DNA of 64,000 bases from Tachypleus tridentatus. Lineage: Eukaryota > Arthropoda > Merostomata > Xiphosura > Limulidae. The notes under the pieces are model-generated. The model was not told the origin of the DNA and made no database searches. It saw nothing but the letters and a program-made list of their open reading frames with translations. A program made the position numbers and the translations under genes. The stretch covers positions 56,598,107 through 56,662,106 of the forward strand of contig NC_134829.1 in the NCBI RefSeq assembly GCF_004210375.1, given 5' to 3'. Below, piece by piece: positions 48,866-58,716 of the stretch; the stretch's first letter is position 1; each line of letters opens with the position of its first letter.

Positions 48866-49572
48866 CAGTGATAAAAGAGAGAGCGTAGCAATTTTAAATT
48901 AAATCAATTTCCTGTATGGTAATAGGGATAATATATTAAAATAATGAGTTGTTTATACGCAAAGCTGCATACAAGTCGACATGAACTTACCATCGTAAGG
49001 ATCGAACTCCATATACTGATATTATCAGAATAAGGTTACTGCTCATTCAATAAAACTTTTATACAGTAATTTATCATCTTTGTTTTATCAATTCAACATC
49101 GTAAAATTATATTTTTAAAATATTCTCTAGTTCCTTATATCGATTCCTTTAGACATTATAAAAATCCCAATAGTACCCGTCTGCATAAGGTATGCAGATT
49201 AAAGTAAAAAATATGAAAGTAATTAATATTTTAACATCAATATATTTAAGTATGTTTGATATATCTAGCTAATTATATAACAAATCCTTATCAGCCATTA
49301 ACTAAAAATTTAAAATATATATAATAATATTTATCGAACTAAAAAGAGAACCAATTCACTTTTATCGGTATTCAGTGTGATAAACTACTAACTGTCTCTC
49401 ATTCTGTGAAAGATTTGAAAAATATTTACGTTGACGTTACACATTTAAAGTACGTATATCATCATAAAAGTAATATCCGCTTATTGATCAGTACCATTCA
49501 ATTTAAGTGTTTCTCACTCAAACAATTCACAAACATTGAAAGTTCAGTAATATAGGATTAATCCTTTCTTTT

Positions 49573-50363
49573 TCAACACTGACAACTAACAGTACATTTA
49601 TCCTTTCTCTTCTTACCTTCTTCACAACACTGAGAAGTGTTATCCTTGGAGTTACAAACACATTTCATCTTTCCGTTTTCACAGCGACAAGTAACGACAC
49701 ATGTACAACAGCTGTCGTCTTTCTTTGATTCACCTATTTTAAAATAAACTTTAGTTACATCTTACATACAATAAAAAACTTCCTGCTTAAATTTCTTTCA
49801 AAATTATTTCTTTATTCTTGGTCGCATAACTTACTTCTTTTTGTCAAAAAATGAAGCTTTCAAAATTTAAGTCTCCAAAATTAAAAGGTACGTCTTAAAT
49901 AATTAGGAAAACATTTTTTAAAATAACACTTTCTATTCCGTAGTATTAATACACGTCTGTTGGATGAAATGCAACATCGAATATTCAGATTTAAGATAAC
50001 AGAATCATGATGGACTGAGAAAAATAGCTCAGTTCTGTTAACTGACGTAAAATATATGTGGTCAGTCTTACAAACTGGGGAACGGAAGAAACATGTAGGC
50101 GTTTTCTTGATACACATGTAATAACATAAACTAACTATTCATTTTGCAGCTAATTTACTTACTTTGGTAAGAGTACAAACCTTCTGTATTTATATCTCTA
50201 CAACTATCAGTATTATTACAGTTCAGACAAGTGTGTTTATGGAACTCAGTATTGTTATCAGGTAAAAGTGTTTGTATTATTCTCTAAACCTAAGTTTTAA
50301 CAGTTTACCCCATGAGTAGCAACTTTCACGTAGACAAGAAAATAACTTACCAGCTTTTTCCAT
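49573..50363 (-). CDS. Metallothionein-like gene D: complete, single domain, 57 residues
   Basis: Exon 1 is 50,351-50,363 (ATG GAA AAA GCT G, donor GTAAGT). The intron is 49,734-50,350, 617 bases in phase 1, ending AAAATAG. Exon 2 is 49,573-49,733 with stop TGA. The protein starts MEKAGESKKDDSCCTCVVTC, has ENGKMKCVC and TSQCC, and ends in KDKCTVSCQC. It has 12 Cys in 57 residues, no aromatic residue, no His and no signal peptide, which is the size and composition of a metallothionein binding metal ions in the cytosol. The start is the first and only ATG in exon 1. The N-terminal half matches domain 1 of copies A-C and the C-terminal end matches domain 2, so it probably arose by deletion between the two domain repeats of a longer gene. 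It is the only copy here with all parts intact. The metal-binding role is inferred from composition only. Confidence 0.8.
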
Positions 50364-50531
50364 CTTCAGGGTAATTCTACACAACTAACAACTACGGTTT
50401 GTAAACTGTTTCGTGTGTTACAATAGTAATAATTAAGTTTCTCTTTCTCAACAACCTCTATTTATTGAGACAATTCTTGTAACATAATGTGCCGTGTGAA
50501 ACATTCAAGATAATTCAGCGGTTCGTGTGCA
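50364..50531 (-). promoter_or_regulatory. Putative promoter of gene D
   Basis: On the minus strand a TATA-like AATAAATAG (50,457-50,465) lies about 95-100 bases upstream of the ATG. The metal-response-like core TGCACAC lies at 50,525-50,531, about 162 bases upstream. The context AAGCTGCACACGAA is the same as in B. The short leader up to the ATG is also well conserved with B. Confidence 0.5.
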
Positions 50532-50644
50532 GCTTCTTGAATGATCTGCTAGGGGAGAATTAGTCATCACATCCATTATCTAATCCTGTTTGGAGTAAGT
50601 TGTTAATGACCACAGCAACTTGTTATCTTATGATATTTATCGAA

Positions 50645-51125
50645 GTATTAACCCCGGGCAGTATCATCTTGTGCTACCATGGGGTGTTATTTGGGACCGA
50701 GTGACGGTACGCCATATTGATGGTTACTTACAAGTTTGAAACTGGCGCATCGTTCACAAAGTACTCCCGATGAGAGAAAGTTTGAACGTGTTTAATTGGA
50801 TGGGATAACGAAATTGGTATCTCGCATTTCTAATGACCCTTCGATCTCGGCGAAAACCATACTCTGTCACGTGCCTGTCCAGGTTCCCAGTAACCAAAGA
50901 ATTTACATTTCATTACACCATGTCGGTGTTTAAGTACATAATTTTGCTTCTCCGGAATCGATATATATTTGCACGAGTTACTGGGGTGTACTATAGAATC
51001 GTATCTAAGGCTAGTTATAAGTTGTTAATCCGCCTTGATGCGGACCACCAGCTGCAGGAGCCGAGAGACTTTTTAAAATCACTGGCGTCCCGACGTCACG
51101 CCCAAGATAGTTTAGTGTGTAAATT
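50645..51125. other. Unit-2-specific insert, GC-richer, unrecognised
   Basis: Homology with unit 1 ends near 50,640 and resumes near 51,125 (TTTTTAACAACAAACAAACC versus 39,695). The insert is noticeably richer in G and C and holds a plus-strand frame of 107 residues (50,833-51,156) with no recognised domain. It runs into the unit sequence at its 3' end, which argues against a real gene. It may be a mobile element or foreign sequence; no ends were recognised. Confidence 0.4.
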
Positions 51126-52234
51126 TTTAACAACAAACAAACCAAAAATAGTTTAAATCTAGTAACACGTTTTTATTTAAATCAATAAGATATCAAAACA
51201 CAAACAAGTAATAAATGTTTTAATATTATATTTTTATAATTTTTCTGTTTTAAAAGTAACTTCTATATTTTGACAGTGTTAACCATTTTTTGTTTCAGCT
51301 CCGTGAAAGGTTTGTTTTTTTTTTAAATTATTAACACTTTCAAACGTAATACAAAGATTTTTTATTTTTTTACACCCTTTTTGACATTTCGTCAAATTTG
51401 AAAGTTAGTTGGGCTGCGTAACTAATAAAAATCATAAATTAAAAAACAGCATCTAAAATTCGACCACAAGGTATTAAAATGTTTATAAACTGTGAGACTT
51501 GTAATAAATCTCAACATTGTTGTGGTTGTTTTTAAACACAAAATTACATAATGACGTATATATGGTTTTCCCATCACAAGTATCCAAACCCAAGGTTTAT
51601 TGCCTTAAGCCGGAGAACTTACAGTTCAGTATTAAAGGTAGAGAAATATTTTTTGTATATATTGCATATTGCCGAAAGAGATTCTATTAAAATTTGGATT
51701 CATTCACGCGCGGATAACTCTTGTGTAGCTTTGGTCAAAATTAAAAAACAAACAAACTATTCACTCGTCTTTTTTGTCTTTCAAAACTATGTTTTTAGCT
51801 GAAATCCATCAGTGAATGTTCGTATCAGATCGTGAAAATTAACGCTTTAAAAATATATCAGAATGTCTGGAATACTCTAACAATGGCCGAACGTTATTAC
51901 TAAATGAAGATCGACCAAAATACTCAAACAATTCCATCAATAATTAAACACTGATGTGTCTAATTCGTGAATTATAAAGTCACATTAGCTTGTTTCATTT
52001 ATTAAGTTACTTTACTTATTGAAACACACCAGTAAAATATAATTGTTTGTAGTCTATTCTCTACATATAAATGTGTTTTTACTTTAACAAGTTATATAAA
52101 TTAATATCCAAGTCGTATCACAAAGTTGATTCCTATTTCATTTTTATATTTCAATTTTAAAATATTTTTTTCTATTTCTTTCACTTATTTCTATTTTAAG
52201 CGTTCTTGATATCATGTTAATTTCGTCAAATAGT

Positions 52235-52480
52235 TAGCTGGGTGAAGGCTCGGTTTCCAATCTCAGTCGCACCAAATATGCTCGCCCTTTCAGCCGTGGT
52301 TTCGTTATAATGGTACGATCAATCTCACTATTAGTTGGTAAAAGAGTACCCCAAGATTTGGTGGTGGGTGGAGACGACTAGCTGCCTTCCCTCTAGTCTT
52401 ACACTGCTAAATTAGGGTCGGCTAGCGCATGTAGCCTTCGTGTTGCTTAGCGCGAAATTAAAAAAACAACAACAAATAAA
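52235..52480 (+). mobile_element. SINE-1 copy lacking the tRNA head start
   Basis: GTCGCACCAAATATGCTCGC, CCTTTCAGCCGTGGTTTCGT, AAGAGTACCCCAAGATTTGG, CTAGCTGCCTTCCCTCTAGT and an A/C-rich tail. It inserted into unit 3 only; units 2 and 4 lack it at the matching place. Confidence 0.9.
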
Positions 52481-52591
52481 CAATTTATATGTAAAAAACG
52501 GCTTGTTTGGGTTGAGAACATTTTTTTACGTAAGTCTTCTCTACGTAAAAATTTTTCTCAACCCAAACAAGCCGTTTTACATGTATATTTT
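52480..52591. repeat. Long inverted repeat (about 38-bp arms, 9-base loop)
   Basis: AAAACGGCTTGTTTGGGTTG (from 52,495) is repeated in reverse complement as CAACCCAAACAAGCCGTTTT (to 52,578). The arms extend inward to TACGTA on both sides and, with mismatches, outward by another 15 bases. It lies immediately after a SINE-1. It may be two head-to-head copies of a longer dispersed repeat or a small foldback element. Confidence 0.9.
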
Positions 52592-53506
52592 TCTCTACAA
52601 GTGGGTTTTCTCGACATCACCAAATAAACAATTTCGCGAAATTATTATTCTAGTTTGAAAACCAATTTTCTTGAGGATCAGTTTGTTAAAAAAAATAACA
52701 GCACAGGGACACTGAATAAAAATAAATAGTTCAAAATTGTTTTGAATACCAGATGCTACATTCTCGAGTTTCACAAATTTCATAGACGATTGCCTTTTAG
52801 TTCAGACAAAAGTATCATGTGTCCACAGTGAATATTTTTTATACATAATGATACGTTCCAAATCAGCTCAAGTCTTTTAAATGTTCCATAATTTTATTCT
52901 ACGCACATAAAATTATGCTAAATTGTATAACAACCTGAAAATTTACTATTCCTGCTATTTCAAATCAAGTGAGTAAAACTACTGCAATAAATCTCAAATA
53001 CCACAATCCTAAGTCGATATCCTATAGTTTAACCATTACCTCTTAATTATTGAGATTAACATTAAAGTATTTCTCTATTAAATGATGACTCAGCAAAATA
53101 TATAAAGATTTTACGCCCTTGTTTATTTGTCAAGATTTAATATAACACCTTTGTTTATTTATTTCTAACTATGACTAAGCAGATTTTCGCTATCTGCAAT
53201 CTTTAGCACTGGACCCTATCAATTCAAAAATGACTTGAAATCTAGAATATATTTCAAACATGAAATAATATTTTTAGGATTTAACTAGTTAGACATTTAT
53301 GGCTTTCGTCTCGGATTTGACTGGTAAGGTGATATAAACAAAACTAAACTAAAAACTTCATGAAAGTCAACATATAAAACCGCATTAGACATAGTTTTCG
53401 TGTGTCCAGACTAAATAAAAGGACTCAAGATGAAAACAGTGTTTACAAAACTTCTAATATTCAATTTTTCCATTACATCAAAAAAGAAACAAAAATGGTA
53501 TATATA

Positions 53507-53806
53507 CACTGCTGGCCAAATTCTAAAGGCCAATAAACATAAAGAAAAATATGCATTTTGCGTTGTTAGACTCAACTACTTATTTGAGTAGAGCTTCGAA
53601 AGATGAAAATAAGAAAAGGAAAAATAAAAATAAAAATCGTTTTTATCATTTAATAGGAAAATGTGAACACTATGAAATTAGTTTAATTGCCCTTAAGTTG
53701 GCTAGCCACTGCTAGCAAGCTCCACTGAAATAAGTGATTGAGTCTAACAGCGCAAATGCATATTTTTTCTTTATGTTCTTTGCCCTTAAGATTTTGGCCA
53801 GCAGTG
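53507..53806. mobile_element. Tc1/mariner-type MITE, 300 bp
   Basis: It begins CACTGCTGGCCAAATTCTAA and ends in the reverse complement of CACTGCTGGCCAAAATCTTA, flanked by TA at 53,505-53,506 and 53,807-53,808. The inverted repeats continue for about 95 bases (AACATAAAGAAAAA, GTTAGACTCAA). No transposase is encoded. The matching place in unit 2 (near 41,868-41,880, CTATATAGATATCATTC) is empty, so it inserted after the duplication. Confidence 0.93.
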
Positions 53807-54264
53807 TATATCATTCTAAAAATGCACTGATTGATACAGACTTTCAAACTTAAAATTAAAAGATGTGCAAAACCACCATTCGTAATTACAATATAATATT
53901 CACCTTTAATTAAATCAATATTATCATATTAAAAATAAAATCCAGATATTTCTGAAATTATCTCTAAAGTTTAATGAGTAACCTAAGACTTAATAATTCT
54001 TGAAACAAGACATATATAACTACAAACTTGAAAATGAACAGATACCTTTTCAAAACTTCTCACCCAGTTGAATGGTGTTTAGGAATTCACAATAAATTAA
54101 AAGTTTTCGGTAACTGACATCCATCTCAATACTTTTCAATAATTCATACCCAACTGATAAGTTACTCTCTCAACTGGATGATTCTTAATAGCTTAAAACA
54201 AGGCGAATTGTTTGAACAATTAAATTATAACATAGAAAACAAATCAATGAGGCTTATCTTTGGA

Positions 54265-56130
54265 CAGGGCATAGCTAGAAATGGCCATTGAAGAGGGTTA
54301 GTTTGAGAGCTTGACGCAAGCGTCGCAGGCGTGAAGCCATGCTAGGGGGGTTGTGTGGCTGTCCTCCCAGGGAAATTTTTTAATAAAAAGGTAAAAGAAA
54401 ACCCTATATTATACATTCTGAGACCACCTTTTTAGGAAATTTCAGAATGGCACACTGAGGTGTTTGTCTTTTTTTTAATCATAAATAAATATATATAGGC
54501 CTATATATATATAATATATAACTTAAAGTTATCAGGCCCAGCAAAGTAGGCCTACACTCTTGTCATCAACATATAAAATATATTTTCACTCAGGAGAGTA
54601 CAAATATATGTAAAGTGTCTATAATCTGTATTCAAATATCATGGACAGTGTATGTTCAGATTCACTGGATTTCAAGAATTAACTTTACAAATAGACAGTG
54701 GGTGGCACCGTGGCGGGCTGGCACCACCATGGCACTAACTTAGAGCCTTTGGCGCCATCTATTATGAATCGTTCATTATAGATGGCGCAAATGGAACTGT
54801 GAATGTGATGTTGACAAACATGTTGTCAAGCCTGAAAAAGCAAAAGACACTGCATGGGTTCTTTAAACAAATTAATGAGGCTGAACCTGATCAATCTGCT
54901 GCAGTCAATCGGGTTGAATCAGAATTGTCAACTGAATTGTCAGAGTCATCACCATGTCCTTCTACCAATGCTACCACTGCCACTTCAGATCCAGTCTGAG
55001 ACATTGAAAATTTCATTTCTGATGATGTCGCCATTGGTAAACAGGTAAGTCGACTCCTCATAAATTTAATTTTGTATTAAAAATCATGCAAACACTCTGC
55101 ATCGTTAGCTTTCACAGTGGAGATGGCTACTCTACAGTCAACATGCAAAGGGTTCTTTCTGCAAATATTGCTGTCTTTTTGCTCTCTGATGGTGCTGGTG
55201 TTGGAAGTCAGAAAGTGAGACAACTAGTGAAATTTCCATACACAAACTGGAAGAAGGCTGTTGAATACTTCAATGCATATGAATTGAAATAGTATTACCA
55301 AGACAGCAAAAACAAAGCTAACAATTTTCTATAAATCGTAAACACAAGTTCATCTGTGCACTTGCAGCTTGATGTAACTTACAAGCAAGAAATTGAACAG
55401 AACCGGCAATATTTAATACTTATTACTAATACTGTATTGCTGTGTGGGAGACAAGGTTTAGCTTTGAGGGGGAAAATATGATTCTGGTCCAATGTTTGTT
55501 GGTGAAACTGATGAGGAGCCCCTCAATAACTATGGGAATTTTTTAGTACAAAGAGAAATGCTACGTATCTGAGTTCTTAAATTCAAAATAAAATCATCTA
55601 CGACTGTAATACTCATGTTCTTGATGCTTTGGTTAACAGGGTAATGCTGTAAAGTGTTACTCAATATTAGCTGATGAAACAACAGATATTTCAGGCATTG
55701 AACAGTTTTTGCTGTGTGTTAGATATTTGCATGCCAATGACAACTCTGTTGCAATAAGAGAAGATGTTTTGCAATTTATACCTGGTTGTGATGTGACAGA
55801 CAGAAACTTGGCTGGTTTTATCATAACCAATCTGACAAAATATGGTACTAACATGGCTTACCTGCGAGGACAAGGGTACGAAGGGGCTACCTCTATGAGT
55901 AAGGAATTCAATGGTGTCCAGAGACACATAACTGATAAATTCCCAATTGTACCCTATGTACACTGCAGTGCTCATTCCCTAAACTTGGCAATTTCTGATG
56001 CTTGTAAAGAAGTTCCTGTGCGAAATTGCATGAGAGTAATTTCTAGCATTGAAAACTTTCTTAATACACTCAAACTAAAGCACGTTTTGTCTCTTTCGGT
56101 AGAGAGTAAAGCACCTAAATAAAAAAATAA
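54265..56130 (+). mobile_element. hAT element fragment (DUF4371/ZMYM1-like), 3' truncated
   Basis: It opens with CAGGGCATAGCTAGAAATGG and CCATGCTAGGGGGGTTGTG, the kind of 5' end found on DUF4371 hATs. From 54,799 the frame has LKKQKTLHGFFKQI, then an in-frame stop before DIENFISDDVAIGKQ and a splice donor (ACAG, GTAAGT) at 55,045. Further on come GVGSQKVRQLVKFPYTNWKK (about 55,198-55,257) and LLCGRQGLALRGK (near 55,440-55,480). The longest open stretch has YSILADETTDISGIEQFLLC, CDVTDRNLAGFIITNL and VHCSAHSLNLAISDACKE, ending at 56,122. The DDE-type Asp residues are visible (DETTDIS) but the C-terminal dimerisation domain is lost. The right edge joins duplication unit 4 abruptly at about 56,140. 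It is inactive. Confidence 0.85.
54752..54788. repeat. Hairpin inside the hAT 5' region
   Basis: GCGCCATCTATTATGAA and TTCATTATAGATGGCGC pair over 17 bases with a single mismatch and a TCG loop. It lies just upstream of the coding start. Confidence 0.9.
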
Positions 56131-58716
56131 AAGTTAGAAAGGTCTCTGGAGTAAGATATTTATTAAATTATTAGCACTTCAAAACGTGGCATAAATATTT
56201 GTTTTTTACGCTAATTTTCTGACACTTCGTCAAATTTAAAAATTACTTGGGCTCTATAACAAATAAAGATTGCAAAGATTAAAACAAAACATCATAAAAC
56301 TCGACTACAACGTAAAATGGAATTTATCCTTGTAATAAATATCAACATTTGTTTTCTTCTTCTAAACACAAATTTACATAGCGACGTTATTATGTTTCTC
56401 TCATGACAAGTATCCAAACCGAAGATTTAGTGCCGTTAGCTATGTAGCTTATCGTAACGAGCTAAAGGTAGAGAAACATTTTTGTGTATAGTACATGTTT
56501 CTGATAGAGATTGTATTTAACCATTCCATCCATTAACGAGCAGATAACAATTAGATTGTTTCATTCATTGAATTATATTACCTCTTGAAATACACTACTA
56601 AAATATAATTGTTTGTAGCCTATTCTAGATATATATGTAGTTCTCCTTTTTTAACAGGTTGTATAAATCAATATCCAAATCGTTTCATAAAGTTTTATTA
56701 TTTCCAAACATTAAGTTTATATCTATTTACATTTTATATTTAAATTTTAAATTATATTTTTATTTCCTTCATTTATTTCCATTTTAAGCTTTTTTAATAT
56801 CATGTTAATTTCAGGAAATTATTATTCCACGTTTGTAAACCAATTTGCTTAAACATTAGTTTGTGAAAGAATAAAAGTTTTAAGACACTGAATAAAAATA
56901 AATAGTTTAAAATTGTTGTAAATATCTAGTTGTCACATTCTGGACTTTCACAAATTTGATAAACTATGACATTTTTAATTCAGCCAACAGTATCATGTAT
57001 ATATTCTGAATTTTCTTTTTATTTAATGTCATGCTACCAATCACCTCAAGTACTGTAAAAGTACCGTAAGTTTATCATATATAATTAAGGTTACCCTGAA
57101 TTGAATGACAATCTAAAAAATTATTATTGCCTCTATTTCAAATCAAATAAAATATCTAATAAACAATAATCATAACTCAATATTTTATAGTTTAAACATT
57201 ATTTTTTAATGATTTATATTAACTATAAAGTATTTGTCCAGTAAATGGTGACTCAACTAAATGAATGAAGATTTAATATCACACCTTTGTTTATTTGTCT
57301 CTAACTATGACTAAGCAGATTTTCTTTATCTGCAATCTTTAGTACTTGACCTCATCAATTCATCAATGACTTTGCAAATCTAGAATATATTTCAAACATT
57401 AAAAAATATTTTTAGGTTTTAAACTAGTTAGAAATATATGGCTTTCGTCTTGGATTTAAATAGTAAGGTGAAATAAACAAAACTAAACCAAAATATTCAT
57501 GAAAGTCAAAATATAGGGCTGCATTAGACATAGTTCTCGTGTGTTCAAACAAAATCCGATATTTCGTTGTTTGTAACCTTCTAATGCGAAAAATGTGCTA
57601 CACATTTTATGGACAAAGTACGAAGGTGACAGTAGAAATTATTCTTCAAGCAAAGAATAGTCCAGGAATAGGAGAGTACATTAATACTATAGCCTCTCAG
57701 CCATTAGCTCTACATTATTATCCATCGATTGCCTTTACCGGAAAATTCTAAAAGACTACATAGAATATTTAGCGTTTAAACCAATTCCCAAAATGTTAAA
57801 ATTTCTGTCCATGTAAAATATTCTCTTGATCAGTTTTATGTTATAAAGTTACCTATTGAGAAATACAAAAAGATAAAACTTTCAGCACTTCAGTAAAACT
57901 TGAAAAATTTACATTTACAAGAAAAACAGGAAATAAATATATATCACAAAGGTTTTGTGATTTTATGTAATGGCTCAATTGAACAGTCATTAACATACTG
58001 TGGCCTGGCACAGTACTTAGGAGAACTTCTCTCCCACAAATCCTAGAGATTACGCCGAAAATGACGTTATAGCACTAAGCAACGATATTTTGTATTGAAT
58101 ATTATATTGCCTTCGTTTTTTGCCTTATCAAATTTTGACTTTTTATAATAAACTGGTAATTGTGCATAAACTAATCACAAGTTTGTTTCACTTATCTTCT
58201 GATAATAAAATAAAAATTCACAAAATATTAAAACCTCCATGAAATCCAAAACATCAGGCCTTATGTGATTCGTGTCTCAAGATTAAATCACAAGATTCGT
58301 TGATTCACTTTAAAAAAAAAAAAACCTTTATAAATGTTGTTGAACTATATAATGACGATCAAATCCCAGTATAAAACAAGAGATTGTTGATGTGTATAGC
58401 TATCCTTCTCTCTAGAAATTTTAGGATATTGTTATATTTATAAGGCAATTTAGTATTCTTAATTTACTACAAACATTTATTTTTTTAAGTAACTTGTGTC
58501 AAAGTAGTCAACTTCAGACTAAATTTTATCTTTAATTAGGTTTATGATTTTTAGCTGTTGTTGTACAGTGTCAGTCATATAGTAGGCCTAATGAATACTG
58601 GCACGCAGATACGTTATGTTGTGGAATAGCAGGCCTATTCTTAAATATTCTTTATTTACTTGAATCAACGTTTCAATATTACGACTCAACCTGAGATGTT
58701 GTAGAGCAGATTAGTC

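Larger units (their letters stand above)
39760..51170. repeat. Segmental duplication unit 2
   Basis: The left part is 39,760-44,200 and the metallothionein-like part 44,200-50,640. It is visibly much closer to unit 4 than to unit 1; for example 43,560-46,990 aligns with 58,020-63,840 apart from two insertions. It holds copies C and D. Long frames in the left part, such as 40,253-40,597, are AT-driven and are broken in sister units, so I do not call them genes. Confidence 0.9.
51180..54264. repeat. Segmental duplication unit 3 (left part only)
   Basis: It matches 39,770-43,300. It breaks off where the hAT fragment at 54,265 starts, and the metallothionein-like part is missing. A decayed SINE-2 fragment at about 51,515-51,620 is the sister of the one at 40,105. 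Insertions unique to this unit are the SINE-1 and inverted repeat at 52.2-52.6 kb and the MITE at 53.5 kb. Confidence 0.85.
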
